From the NCBI GenBank assembly GCA_025617745.1, contig CM046857.1:26692094-26756093 (forward strand): 64,000 nt of DNA, read 5' to 3'. This document shows positions 1-11,577 of this stretch, in pieces; within the stretch, counting starts at the first letter, position 1, and each line of letters begins with the position of its first letter. Made by a program: the position numbers and the translations under genes. The notes beneath the pieces are model-generated. The model was not told the origin of the DNA. It did no database searches and saw only the letters and a program-made list of their open reading frames with translations. Origin of the DNA: Heliocidaris erythrogramma. Lineage: Eukaryota; Echinodermata; Echinoidea; Camarodonta; Echinometridae.

Positions 1-128
1 TAATCCGAACATGATGTCTATAGAGACAAGTTAATAGGGTACTGAAATATATTTCTAGACAGTCCTCATAATCGTTTTATTAATAATACTTAATATTTTT
101 ACGTGGATCCTGTGTTCCCTTTTTACAG

Positions 129-233
129 TAATTGTGAGAGCGACATGTACCAGTCGTACATGTATAGAAGGGCAATGCAGCGGTGGGGAATGCATCTGTA
201 ACGCTGGGTATGAAGGATCATACTGCGAAAAAG
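129..233 (+). CDS. Gene A: internal EGF-like exon
   Basis: A compact EGF-like module in an exon flanked by AG and GT, in phase 1-1. Six cysteines have spacing C-x4-C-x4-C-x4-C-x-C-x8-C, with a CNAGYEGSYC ending. The short loops and the absence of a D-x-D/N-E-C box suggest a non-calcium-binding EGF. It is the first of three visible exons of a gene that enters the window from the left. It splices in frame to the exon at 620. Confidence 0.8.
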
Positions 234-619
234 GTGAGCCTGTTCAAAGTATAGTTTATGATTTCTTTGAAATTTCTTTATGTTTTTGTGATGATGCCTG
301 ATACATGTTTCAGTTCCATTATTTAGTTTGAGCTTGAAATTAAATGATAATAATGAATAGATGTGGAGTGATCATCATCGCTACTTTAATAAAGATCTAT
401 AAAACAAAAACGTCCTTGAATTAATTCACTTGAGCGATTATACCAACGCAAAACTTGATGGTTTACTTGTTGGATGTTTTGGGGAGTTTTTATTCTTGAC
501 CCAAAAGTAAGTTAACAGAGCCGAAATTAACATCGGCCTATGACCGTCTGTGATCATTTTCCGTCTCCATTCAACTGCATTGATTTAATCTTGATTTCAT
601 GAATGGTCTGTTCTCACAG

Positions 620-733
620 AGACTGACGAATGCCTCAGTAACCCTTGTGAGAATGGAGGAACATGCTATGACATAGTGAACGGTGTCACATGCGCCTGTG
701 ATACTGGGTTTACTGGAGACCTATGTCGACAAC
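620..733 (+). CDS. Gene A: calcium-binding EGF exon
   Basis: A 114-bp symmetrical phase 1-1 exon encoding one EGF module that begins [10 protein letters not shown] and contains ENGGTC. It has the calcium-binding start, an O-glucose motif (C-x-S-x-P-C) and an O-fucose motif (C-x4-T-C). This is the last extracellular module before the membrane exon. Confidence 0.88.
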
Positions 734-2144
734 GTAAGTTATTCAAACTCAAATATCCATCTGAAAAAGTTTTTCTTTTCAGGGAGTAAGGTGTAGATAG
801 TAGTTCCGTTAATTGTGATAGATGTTATTGATGTTATTGATATGTATTTGGTTTTACATAAGATGATTGTAATGCAGAATAGGCAATGAAAAGAAAGGGA
901 AAGTAAATACCAAGTTACCGGTATCAGGACAATTACCCCTGGGCTTAACCCCCTTACAATTTATCGTCGGAAAGGTTATTTATATGTTATTTCTTCACAT
1001 TTGCTCACATTTGTACATGTAAACATACCTAGAGTATTCAATGGACGAATCCAAGGGGAAAATGGTCCCATGTAGACCCTATAGTTAGTTATAATTATGT
1101 ATGAATTTTCATTCAAAGTAAAATGTATTTATGATTATGCCATTGAAACGAAACTTGCAGGATTTCTCTTTCCATCCTTTTTCTTAAGATCTGTATAGAC
1201 AATATTAATATAGATTGTTGGATCATTCCATTATTACTATGGGGGTAATGCCAATTTTCCCATTTTCAAGAAAATTGAAAAATGCCAATTGTAGGTCATT
1301 TCTTAAGTAGCATATCTCAAATGGTCCTACGTTTCTAAAGTTGGTTTTGCCATTAAATGTGGACCAAAGCTAGGTTAATCCTTTCCAGGTTTTAAATCCG
1401 TGGAGTGGCTTTTACTCTTTGTCACCACCTGCCTAAACTAGGTTATTTCTGCGAAAAGCTGAAAAGTGTCGTTTTCGACTGAGGTGTACATTCCTTGTAA
1501 ATGTATGCATATTAAAAGCAATGGAATATATTAGTTCATAAAAAGTTGGACCATTTTTGTTACACTCTGTTGAATTTACCGTATAATTGCATTTCCGAGT
1601 AAAAATATCTCCATTTAGACTAATCAATCATTATTCAATTTGATATCAGAAGCACCAACAAGGTAAAGATAGATTGTGGCTAAAATTTCAAAGAGATCGG
1701 GTCATTTTACCTAGGTGAAACAATTACGTAAAGTTGGGCGTTGTTTGTATATTAAAAGGTTTAAAAATAGGCTACAGAGGGCGCATTTTGGGGTGGGGTG
1801 GTAAAATAGTAGGTCCATCTTGTAATGAATATTCATGTATTCCGTATAATGGATAGTTCTAAGTTTTATGAGGCGTTGTGGATAGTGGTAGACATCAAGA
1901 ATGGTAAACTTCTCCTGTATTTTATTAACCCATTGCCTAATGGAACCGGATGGTTTCTGTGTTAAACCTATGGCAGAATACAGTAGTCAATGGGTATCCT
2001 TTTTTCAGTTCGATTGATTGTATATGTCCTGTGAATTAAATAATTGAAATGTAGTAATCCCATGCATGCAAAGTAGTTTCTTCTTATTATTTTTTTTTAA
2101 CGTACAACTACTCTTCACTGTTTTGGGTTGCTTTTTTTTTACAG

Positions 2145-2296
2145 AATATGTGACCAATGCTCCTCAGACGAATACAGGAGAATTAGAGCAGAATTGGATT
2201 GTGGTGTTTGCTGTAGCCGGCACACTGGCATTCATCCTTATTGTACTTCTTATCATCGGATGTGTCTACTTCTCTGGAAAGGATGATAAATCTTAA
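2145..2296 (+). CDS. Gene A: terminal exon, transmembrane segment and short tail
   Basis: After a long T-rich acceptor tract the exon enters in phase 1. It encodes a short stalk (EYVTNAPQTNTGELEQ), then a hydrophobic segment of about 23 residues (IVVFAVAGTLAFILIV and onward), then a tail of about ten residues ending GKDDKS and a TAA stop. A single C-terminal membrane span after EGF modules indicates a type I membrane protein with essentially no cytoplasmic signalling domain. Introns 234-619 and 734-2144 show no other gene. The full architecture of gene A lies outside the window. Confidence 0.82.
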
Positions 2297-2510
2297 GATG
2301 GTCATTAAAAAAAAAATCATCAGTTCGTACCCTGCCAGTTAAAACACAGATCCGTATTCGTAAAGGCGGACTAGAGATGATTATTTTAATCATGGATTAA
2401 TTTAGTCCATTAACTTGTGGAGTGTTAAGTGCTAGCCTCTTTATTCCGTAAAACGTAGTGTAAGTTTGGTAAAAGTGAAATGATTAAATAAAATGAATCA
2501 TATCATGAAA
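2297..2510 (+). other. Probable 3' UTR of gene A
   Basis: AT-rich sequence following the stop codon. AATAAA at 2487-2492 is a plausible polyadenylation signal. The exact cleavage site is not determined. Confidence 0.5.
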
Positions 2511-2699
2511 TATTGATAAAAGATAATAATTTTATAATGACATGATTTTGTTCCTTCCATATAGATTTATGGCAATTTTGAACGGGATGAAGAGGTTGAT
2601 ACTTCACGCTACGTATACCAGTGGACCTAACATACCCTTTTTTATGTGGGTTAAAAAACTGGACTAAAGTTAGTACGCTTTTATGAATACCGGCTCAAG

Positions 2700-3330
2700 T
2701 GTCCCACAGTCTGAAAACAATGTTTATAAAGTATGAACATAGTATGAATTAGTGTGAGAGCAGTGTGAGCCTTATCAAAGGGTTCAAAATACATTCCGAA
2801 AGTATTGTCTGTTGTGTACTTTTTGTGGCCACAGTGAGTCAATTTGTTGCACACAGTACACTATATTCACATTGTCAACTTAAAAAAGTGTGTCAAAATC
2901 AAATACATGTATTATGAACACTCTGTGTTACATTGCATTCACGCTGTGTTTGGCATTGTGTTGACACTTGGTCACATTGCAATAAAGTGATCGCGTCATG
3001 TGTGTGATTGTGATGAAACTGTGTGTAACACTGTATTCACAATGTGTTTAGCAATGTGTTGAAACTTATTCGCATTGTGATAATGTGTCAGCACCGTGTG
3101 TATTAATATGTGTTTACACTCTGTGTGTGACACTGTATCCACACTGTGTTAATAATTATTCACATTGTAATACTGTGTTCATACTATGTTATGATGTAGC
3201 ATTCACGCTGTGTGAAATACTGTGTTCAAATTCTATATTTTTACACCATGTATCTGATACTGTGTGATGCTATTTCACACCATGTGTGTTATATTGTGTT
3301 TACAATCTACATTTCACTGTGTTTTTATTG
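2700..3330. repeat. Degenerate GTGTT/CACACTGTG repeat field
   Basis: About 600 bp are dominated by variants of CACTGTGTT and TTCACATTGTG, recurring roughly every 12-25 bp with poor conservation. Both a motif and near-complements of it occur, so the tract is partly self-complementary. A 60-codon open frame inside it (3085-3267) is compositional and not a gene. It looks like an old satellite or minisatellite-derived tract. Confidence 0.6.
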
Positions 3331-4835
3331 GCAGGGTCAAATAGGGTGCTAAATCTGTTCACAATGTTTTTTATGTTTATTCAAATTCTACTATACAAGG
3401 GGTCGTTTTCTCTTTTTGTTGAGAAGGGAACAGGCTAGTAAATAATAATTTGGTTAAGATCTCGTACCTATAGATTCTTTGAATCGTCCTTTCTTAATAT
3501 GAATAACAAGCTATTAGGAAACTTATTCTTAATTAATGAAATCCTTTCCACTCTTTCAAACTCAAAAATATTAGAAGGAACGCGAAAGTGGATTATTGCC
3601 CTTCCAAAGTAATTTTGTATTTGTATAATAGATAAGAATTTTATTTTTAAAAATGGCATTATGATTCTCTTCATTTGCATTTCCATATAATGTAGTAGTG
3701 TTGTACTTTTTCTCACTTTTAGTTAATACAGCAGAAATAGTGTTCTATTGTGGCTGATAACTGAAAAGAATAAAGTAACATGTAGGGTTGAATCCCACCT
3801 GATTTAAATTCTTGTAATATTCACCGCCAGAATAAAATGTCAAGCTGCAAAATGTTATTTTCAATTGGATTAACAATCAGCATTTTAAATGATGTATAGA
3901 TTCATATTTGTAAGTTAGCAGGAGATGAACAGGTTTTCATCAGGTTTTTCCCTTTCACCTAGCATAGTCCGGGTTAGTCTGCATATTGTTATACCATAAA
4001 ATGTGTATAAATATTCGTTTCTCATTTTATCATTGATTCTCCTTGTAGTTTCCTCTTTCCTTTTTTTTTGTGTCTCATCTAAATTGCTTTGCATTACATT
4101 ACATTACATTAAATTACATTACATTTGTAGTTTTTCGCTCAAAAGATTTCCATATACATGTAATTGTGGAATCATTCACACGAATTTCCAGATAGCACAG
4201 CAAACGAGTGACGAATAAATAATGGTTCCGATGTAGGCACTGAAAAACTATTTCCGAATTTTAGACTGATTAGTTTTAACTTTATAATACTATATATGAT
4301 ACTGATATATTTTTCTTTGTTATTAAAACTGAAATATGTATTGTCTATGTATAAGCTATTTCTGCCTTATTACTTCAACTGACTAAATTGAATTAGAAAA
4401 GATGAAGTTTATATATACCGAATTCTTATCTGTTTTTGTATATCGAATATACATCATAGAAAATGAACTCCATGCAACGCTCGTTGGGAAAATTTAGTGC
4501 GTGTTTCATTTTTTTTACAGATCATATTAATCTAGGAGAAGAAATAGGTTCGTATTCTACTACTCAGTTAGACCCGACGCTCGGTCAAAAGACCAGTTTA
4601 ATAAAAGAAAAAAAATAAAGCTCATTCTAACTGATTTTGTTAAAACTTTACTCTCGACCCAGGGTCAGGTCTAAATTTTAGCAGAATACGGGCTTTGGAT
4701 TTAAAATGTCTTCTTAATCATAAAACTGGATGATGCAAATCTTACCACGCGATTTAATTCGAATAAGTATAAATTCCTACGAATTCTAAAATATTGACAT
4801 TGTTGATTGTTTTTATTTTGCTTTAGCTGACATGA
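3331..4835. other. Gene-free intergenic stretch
   Basis: AT-rich sequence without a supportable coding region. The only clear structure is a (CATTA)n microsatellite at about 4092-4124. Short open frames here are unremarkable. Confidence 0.5.
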
Positions 4836-5400
4836 CGCCATAGAGAGAGGGGGAGAAAGAGAGAGAGGGGGGATGGTATATAGAAAAGGGTTAGTCTTGA
4901 GTTCTGAATATTTTAATAACATGATATAACCTAGACAGGGAAAAGAAAGTAAGAGAAATCACATACAGAGAGAAAGATAAACCAAGGAGAGAGAAAGAGA
5001 AAATCAGAGAGTTAGAAAAGGAAATTTAGAAGGAAGAGAGAGAGAGAGAGAGAGAGAGAATCTGAAAAAAGGGGAGTATCTAGGATTCGATTAATTCATT
5101 AAGCATAGTGTGGGGACCGGGTTTTGGAATCTGTACAATATGGGGGGGGGGGGGACGAAAGTAGGATTATGACAAACAGCAATGAAACAAGGCTTAAAGT
5201 CATTTCATAATATATGGTCGTCATCATATTTCTTACATAGATAGATATAGGCAGTGGGGAGAAAGATAGCAAGTGAGATGGAGAGAGAGAGAGAGGGAAA
5301 AAAACTTTAAATTGAAGAAATAAAGCGATAAGAGAGAGACAAACAGTATAGGACAACGAAAAAATTAACAGCATTCAGGTCATGGAAAAAATGGAAAGAT
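4836..5400. repeat. GA-rich low-complexity tract with G13 run
   Basis: Repeated GAGAGA blocks (for example 4850-4870, 5036-5060 and 5282-5297) and a 13-G homopolymer at 5142-5154. Minus-strand open frames here encode only Leu/Ser-rich CT-repeat peptides and were rejected as genes. Confidence 0.75.
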
Positions 5401-5507
5401 TGTCCATATAATTTATGCATGCCCCTTCGCGTCATTCTCCACGATCCATTCAGCCTCTCCACAAAATAAATGTCATCCCTTTTTCCTGCAAAAATGTATA
5501 CAGTACA

Positions 5508-5754
5508 CTAATAATAATATTGGATATTTATACAGCGCTCATATCCACCATGAATGGTGCTCAAGGCGCTCCAATATTACCCCGGCTCTAGCTAGGCTAC
5601 CGAATTAATTCCTGCCGGTACCCATTTAACACCTGGGTGGAGAGTGGCAAATGTAGATTACTGTCTTGCCAAAGAACAGTAGTGCCGCGCCGGGGTTCGA
5701 ACCCACGACCTTCCCATCTCCAGTCAAGTGTTTAAAGCACTCGACAACGACACC
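5508..5754 (-). mobile_element. tRNA-derived SINE, copy 1
   Basis: Read on the minus strand, the head (5754 downward) resembles a type II tRNA. It has an A-box-like TGTCGAGTG and a B box GGGTTCGAACCC at about 5694-5705. A tRNA-unrelated body and an AT-rich tail with TATTATTATTA follow. A longer copy at 35642-35888 is nearly identical and carries about 26 bp more in the body, which fixes the limits and shows this is a dispersed repeat and not a tRNA gene. SURF1-like tRNA-related SINEs are known in sea urchins; membership in that family is inference. Confidence 0.8.
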
Positions 5755-7897
5755 TCTACTAAGGCCTAACCATGATAATTACTGAGAAGTAAATATCCAT
5801 CATAACCAGTACCTTTTACTGCGGCTTGTCTTTGTATAAAAACATTTGTCGTGACTGTCATCACCGGTCTAGCTGTGTGAATGTCCTACATGGCTTTAGA
5901 TTTTCCTTTTGAACATTCACTAAATTACAAAACATAATGCATTGCGCATGATTAAAGATGAAATCTTTTCAACTTACTCCAATACTGTATGCATCAAAGT
6001 TCATACGAATACATATTTTTATAAGCACGGTTGAATATCACATCCAAACAACACGGATAATATTACTAGAACAATACCACCAGCCATTCAGGGGACTCCA
6101 GTGACATGGGGGGGGGGGGGCGGGGCACCAGACATTGAGTTAGGGGAGGGTGTGGAAAGGGGTAATATTAAATCCTCTTTTTCCATTCTTCCTTCCCCTC
6201 TCCCTTTTTCAGTCTCACTGTCGTCTTATTTCTACATTCAGTTAGGAGAATGTGCCCATCCTACCCCCTTATCTACGCCACTGTGCCAGCTATAGTGTTG
6301 AGAAGACTTGGTGGCGCCTCCGACCATTTCGAGTTTCTTGAGATTAAGGAACACAAAAGTCCCGCGTATCGCTTTGCCTCACATACTAATTTTGCTGATA
6401 TCACGCTTCATGATATTCAGTTGATATGGTCGGGTTGAATTAATGAGCAATTTTATTCAGTTGGTTTTCAAAGGTTTTACAGTCAATTAACCTCACAGCA
6501 AGACTCACAGTTCATTGGAATGCTGGAAAATATTTTTTGATACTATTAATAAAACAACATACAAATAATAAACTCTGACAATGTCTGGTAACCACGGTTT
6601 AGGGCAAAAATGATATTTTTGCCCAAATTAAAGGACTGTGTGAATTAGGGTTTTCAGTGAGGTTATAAAAAATCCTTTTTTCAAAATAATTGATCTTATT
6701 CAGTTGTAATTTGTTTTAAATATAGACTTAGGAATGAAAATGTGATCAGATATTCAGAGCAGTAGCGATCGCTTGATTGTGATATCGTTTCTCTCTATCT
6801 CTTTCTCTCGCTCAATTGATTTTGTGCAACTATAATCTTGAAATCGAAACAACAACAACAACAAAAAGCGTGGTAGACAATATAGATGTATGATAAAACA
6901 GCTAATGCATGATATATCTAGTGTGATCATTATGGAACCTAGTTTAGGCCTTTCACCGACAAAAATAGCATCTGACTGGGCGTGGCGTTCACCATAATAT
7001 AGAGGGACAGGGCCCCGAAGGCTCATCATTCGCATCATCCCCCAGCCAGGTAATGACATGACCATCAGAAAATGTAAATAGACACAAATAACTCACGATA
7101 ATTGATCTGCTATGACCTGTTCTATTAATTTATTATCTCAAAATAAGTTCAGATCAAATCAATTCGCAGTCCAGGAGAAGTAAATCAATTTTATAGGTGG
7201 TCCTGCTCACTCAGAACTATCTACCGTAGATCATTATGTGCAAACGTTTCTTATGCCTGCCTAGCGGGAGGGTTATTGATTATGTCTTATAAATTAAGGT
7301 GAAAGATTTTATTCGTAATGTTACCTTGATATCCATTATAATTTGTGTAAAAGAAAGGAACAGCTTGATATAATAGTTCAGCAGTGGGACCACTTTGCCG
7401 TTCCAGGAATAGATCCACTAAAACCTTGATTACGTAATAATTGTTTCATTTGTACGGTATGTATTTACCGATTACATATATTACAAATATATGAACGATT
7501 TCTTTTTCTTTCATTATCCACATACTACAATATGACAAAACGAGGAATGCAATATTTAAAAAAACTGAGAAGTATACAGACATGACAGATATTGACAGAT
7601 ATCTCAAGGGCATACTCTAACATCCTCTGCATGCCCTTAGCGATCGGATTCATTTCTCATAACTTTGATTACGCAACTTTGGGCAGACGCGTTAGAATAA
7701 TTGTGATTATTAGGGTACAAATAAATATAATGTTAGTTGGTCTAGGTAGGTCTAAAGAAAAGAGAGACTGAAAGAAAGATAGAGAGGAAAAGAGAGGGGA
7801 AATGAGAGAAGGAGGGGAGAGAGAGAGTGATAAAGTGAGAGAGAGAGAGAGAGAGAGAGAAAAAAAGAGGGGATGAAAGGCAGGGCTGAGATGAGAG

Positions 7898-7931
<34 letters not shown>

Positions 7932-8112
7932 GGAGATAGAACACGATAGAGAACGCAATAGAGAAGGGAATAGGCATCCTTTTCCACAGCTTTCTTCCAA
8001 AGAAAACTTTTGAAATGTTGTCAAATGTAGTCCAAAGGTCGCCGCTTCCCTGCTCATGATGCAGTCCTTTACGAGCGCAGTTGAAAGTGTGAATTGGTGA
8101 AAAAAATAATTA
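5755..8112. other. Gene-free intergenic stretch
   Basis: No supportable gene. It contains a G13 run (6108-6120) followed by pyrimidine-rich sequence, and a long GA-rich microsatellite at about 7760-7957. The Ser/Leu-rich minus-strand frames across the microsatellite are artefacts of the repeat. Confidence 0.5.
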
Positions 8113-8114
8113 TA

Positions 8115-8324
8115 CAGCCTTGGAAAAAATTATTAGACCAAGCTTCTGTAATAAAGGTAATATAATATGCATTCAAACTAATGAACATGATTTGTCTTTG
8201 TATATCATTGAATGAATAACGAATTCCAGCAAATTGTACATTGCTTTTATATTTTATTTCCTTCTTACCACAAATATAACACTTTCAGTAACCATTCTTG
8301 GTCTAATAATTTTGTCCATGGCTG
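8115..8324. mobile_element. MITE with Tc1/mariner-like ends, copy 1
   Basis: A 210-bp element with inverted ends of about 30 bp. The left end contains ATTATTAGACCAAG and the right end contains CTTGGTCTAATAAT. The outermost bases are CAGCC and GGCTG, flanked on both sides by TA (8113-8114 and 8325-8326), as expected for a Tc1/mariner target duplication. There is no coding capacity. A second copy in opposite orientation is at 14059-14269. Confidence 0.85.
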
Positions 8325-8326
8325 TA

Positions 8327-9303
8327 TATAGTTAAAACTGTATAGCCTATGTTATTGTGCAAACAGAAATTATATGCATGTAAGACTGTCCTTAGATGGC
8401 CGATTTTATGTCAACCCTTCAAAATATGACCTCGGTTGATTCGTGTTACATAAAGGCTATATGTCAAACAGATTAAATATAAGATGAAAGGCGTTAAAAT
8501 AGGCATTGGTGTAATAAAGTTGCAAATAAAGAGAATTAGATGCTTTACAGAGCTTAACCTGCACGAGCGAAAGATAAAAAAAGAGAGAAAGAAAGATAAA
8601 TGACCTGCTTCATTGCTTTGAACGCAATGAAGTTAGTTAAAGTCGCCTACTTTTTTTTCACAAAAGTTCAGCATTTCACTATATAACCGTGGTAACAATA
8701 CAGATTAGTGAAGCACTTAGAGTCATCTTAGATACATTAGGCACTGTATAAATCCTGAGTACTATTGAATATATCCATTTCCAAACGAGAACATAATGGT
8801 TTAAGACAAAATATTTGATACAATAACGTTGATTATGGAGACTGGATCGAGTTGGCTCAAAGTATCGATTCGTAAGGCCGTTTAAATAGACTGCCGGTAT
8901 TTGCTGTTATAGGATGATCTCACCCGGCTAATCTTACGGATAACAAATACCTCTTCGACTCGAACTTTCTGCATTCTTTTTCACAACTTAACACACCCTT
9001 ATTTTCTTTTGTGCACAACAATTCCTCTCCCCTAGCTCATTACAATATGAATGACTGAAACCCCCGCATGCCCATTGTTCATTGAACTGTGACCGTACCG
9101 CCGGGCATCAAGGGAAGAGAGGGCGCAGTTTCTTGCTTATGTCAGAACCCTACCCGATACGCCAGTAACACCGATCAATCAAATAGGAAATCAGTTCTTC
9201 TTAGAAATGCAAGGGGAGCTCAGGGCACCGTTCCTCTTTTCATCTCCATGGTATTTATGTGGGTTCAGATCTGTATGATATCTTTCACCCTAAAAGCTAC
9301 ACC
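8327..9303. other. Gene-free intergenic stretch
   Basis: No gene, RNA gene or clear repeat was recognised here. Short open frames (for example 9089-9325) show no recognisable domain. Confidence 0.4.
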
Positions 9304-9600
9304 AGAGAGAGAGAGAGAAAGATAGATAGAGAGGTGGTTTCAGAATGATAGACAACATTGACAGAGAAGAGGGAGACAGAAAAAAAATTATATTGACTGA
9401 GATAGATGATTAGGTAGAAGGATAGAAGAGAGAAAAGGCAAGAGAGGAGAGCAAAATACAAGTATAGAGACAGCTAAAAAGAGGGGATAGGGAGTGAAAT
9501 AGATGATATAAAGAGAGGGAGAGATAGTGAACAGGAGGGGGAGAGGGGGAGCAGGAAGGATTATGGAGTAGGAGAGAGAAATAAAAGAGGGAAAGGGTGA
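9304..9600. repeat. GA-rich low-complexity tract
   Basis: Purine-rich sequence with GAGAGA and GGGGGAGAGGGGGAG blocks, immediately 5' to the 7SL-like SINE. It is not coding on either strand. Confidence 0.7.
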
Positions 9601-9603
9601 GGA

Positions 9604-9785
9604 ACTGGGCGTTGTGGCGTGCGCCTGTAATCCAGCTACCAGTGGAAGTTATAAACTGATTCAGCGGACCCAGGTTCGAGACTGAGTCACGTCTTTCGGA
9701 TGGTGACGTTAAAGGTCGGTCCCAGACGTAAATAATCATATCTGATACACGTCTGTAAAAACCCAATTACACACACACACACACG
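9604..9785 (+). mobile_element. SINE with 7SL RNA-like head
   Basis: The head at about 9607-9640 contains GGCGTGCGCCTGTAATCC and AGCTAC. This closely resembles the 5' (Alu) domain of 7SL/SRP RNA, where GGTGGCGCG...GCCTGTA...TCCCAGCTAC is conserved. About 70 bases in, CCCAGGTTCGAGACTGAG resembles the Pol III B box of 7SL-derived SINEs. The rest (GTCTTTCGGATGGTGACG and beyond) is unlike 7SL and ends in an (AC)n run at about 9770-9784. There is no open frame. The 7SL relationship is inference from a short but strong match. Confidence 0.65.
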
Positions 9786-10068
9786 AAAGAGAAATAAAGT
9801 TAGGAGCAGAGAAGTGTAAAATAACAAGTAATAAGAACTACCTGTTTTATGAGTAGATATGTATCCATGAATGCTATGAAGTTTATTCAGTACGTTTGTT
9901 TGCAAAAAAAATAATCGCATTTCCTTACCTTACCGTAAAAAAATAACTGGTGAGAAAGTGTGAATAGTATACAGACATGGAGCATCATGTAGAGAAAAAG
10001 AGGCAGCTGAGATGGCGGATGCCACAAAAAACATTCAATAAGAGAAAATGACGGAAAACATGATAAGA

Positions 10069-10158
10069 TTTAAAGATTAGAATATTCAATTTAAAGATTA
10101 GAATATTCAATTTAAAATATTCAATTTAAAATATTCAATATAAAATATTCAATTTAAA
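10069..10158. repeat. AT-rich tandem repeat upstream of gene B
   Basis: About five imperfect copies of a 15-22-bp unit containing AATATTCAATTTAAA, some 480 bp upstream of the gene B start codon. Whether it has a regulatory role cannot be told from sequence. Confidence 0.75.
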
Positions 10159-10640
10159 CTGAGAGCTTCCCATCACAAGTGCATCAGAAACACAGTGCTT
10201 GTTGAGCCTGCATCGCTTCAGTAAGCATCAATAGATTCCAGTGACAATAGCAGCGGGGAGAGCTATCTATTATCAAACATCTACGCGTGCTACACATCGC
10301 TACGACATAGATCGGGAGCTCTCTTTCAAATAAGGTCTTACATAATTATTATGGATAACAGCGAGATCCACCTTTCGTTGTGTGCTTAACAGTATAACGT
10401 TTCTTAACAGTTCAACCGGAAAGGGGTCAAATTTAGCTTTCTCGATCGTTATCATCGAAAACGACAACGATGACGAAATAGATGCTATCAACCATCACCA
10501 GTTTGGAGAAGGAAAACTACTTGCCGGTTGGAGTCCGTTGTGTATTCAAGGAAAATTGCGTAGCGGTATTGAGGGTTTTTGTCACATTGAGACACTGGTT
10601 CAGATGGTTTTTTACGTATTTCTACTTTACGAATAGCAAA
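10159..10640 (+). promoter_or_regulatory. Probable promoter and 5' UTR region of gene B
   Basis: This lies directly upstream of the signal-peptide exon. No convincing TATA box or initiator was recognised. An in-frame upstream ATG at 10482 would add 53 residues lacking signal-peptide character, so the ATG at 10641 (context GCAAAATGG, A at -3 and G at +4) is preferred. The transcription start is not determined. Confidence 0.4.
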
Positions 10641-10716
10641 ATGGGCATCGGCCAGAACAATTTATGTTTGAAGTTGATAATATTGATAGTGTCATATGGA
10701 ACAGTACTAGGGCAAG
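10641..10716 (+). CDS. Gene B exon 1: signal peptide
   Basis: It encodes 25 residues starting MGIGQNN, with hydrophobic core LKLIILIVSYGTVLG and a plausible cleavage near LGQ. The exon ends CAAG before GTAAGT in phase 1, matching the phase of every EGF exon downstream. The next exon is 17.4 kb away. That is far, but no other phase-1 exon was seen between them. Confidence 0.75.
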
Positions 10717-11306
10717 GTAAGTTTGGCATCCCTTATTTTAATGAAATTCCATTTTTTTAACATAAAGATAATGTATGTTTTCATCCTAATATATTACTGA
10801 ATTTTCGTCTAAAACTGTATTCTAAAACTGTTTGAAATTCTGTCAGTTTGTATTATGTAAGAAAATTTGATATTATAAATTCCATGTTCTTGTTTAAGAT
10901 GAAGAAAAATAACATTTTGCTGAAATTTGTTGACCAGCTGCAAATTCATACCATCTTAGTATGCAATACTTACATACATGTGTTCATGTAATAGTAAATA
11001 TTTCTATAAAATATACTTCAACTCCTTTATTCACTGAGAAGGGGGTTGATAAAGTCGATGACATAATGTTAAAAACTGTCACAAAGTTATTCAGTCGTTT
11101 GTTTGTGTTTGTTGTTGTGTTTTGTTTTGTGGTTGTTGCTTTTTTTGGAGGGGGTGGGGGTGAGTATCATATATACCAATGTTATATAACATGTCCAATG
11201 TATTACTGGTATACATGATGACTGTAGTTGATAGCCATACTATTTAATTAGATTTTGTCCAAATGTCAAGGAAAATGACACCTTCAATGTACATTTTATG
11301 TTCATT

Positions 11307-11577
11307 CACTATGAACGTGGCGAACAAAGAAGCGGACAAAATATACAGCTCTTCATTGTACCTTCCACACTTGCTCTGGTAGACAATAGAACATCCATTC
11401 ATTGCTATTATATAAACATTATGTACAACAGCCGGTGTCACATGCATATTCACCTGTTCTACTTATTTTACATAATTAGCAATGATAGATGTTCTTTTGT
11501 CTACCGGAAAAATTGTGGAGGGTGCAATGAGGAGCTGTATATTTTTGTCTGCTGTCTTTGTCATCGTGTTCATAGCG
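11307..11577. mobile_element. Long-TIR foldback MITE, copy 1
   Basis: About 270 bp made almost wholly of two inverted arms of about 110 bp each. The left arm contains GAAGCGGACAAAATATACAG and CTCTGGTAGACAA; the right arm contains TTGTCTACCGG and AGCTGTATATTT. The same family is at 18172-18440. It has no coding capacity. The superfamily was not determined because no clear target duplication was seen. Confidence 0.8.

Noticed and set aside
5694-5754. tRNA gene on the minus strand (also at 35828-35888)
   Set aside because: A and B boxes are present but the sequence continues into a shared repeat body at both sites, and the acceptor stem does not close; they are SINE heads.
7669-8057. Three overlapping minus-strand open frames of about 80-100 codons
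   Set aside because: They translate a GA/CT microsatellite into Ser/Leu/Phe-rich peptides; no domain, and frames in all registers look alike.
9604-9700. Functional 7SL/SRP RNA gene
   Set aside because: Only the 5' domain resembles 7SL; the S domain is missing and the sequence switches to another tail.
9604-9785. Human Alu contamination
   Set aside because: Only the first ~90 bp resemble Alu/7SL, with many differences, and the tail and flanks are unlike Alu.
10382-10636. Alternative first exon reading in another frame
   Set aside because: It has no signal peptide and ends at a stop before a usable donor; the ATG at 10641 explains the region better.
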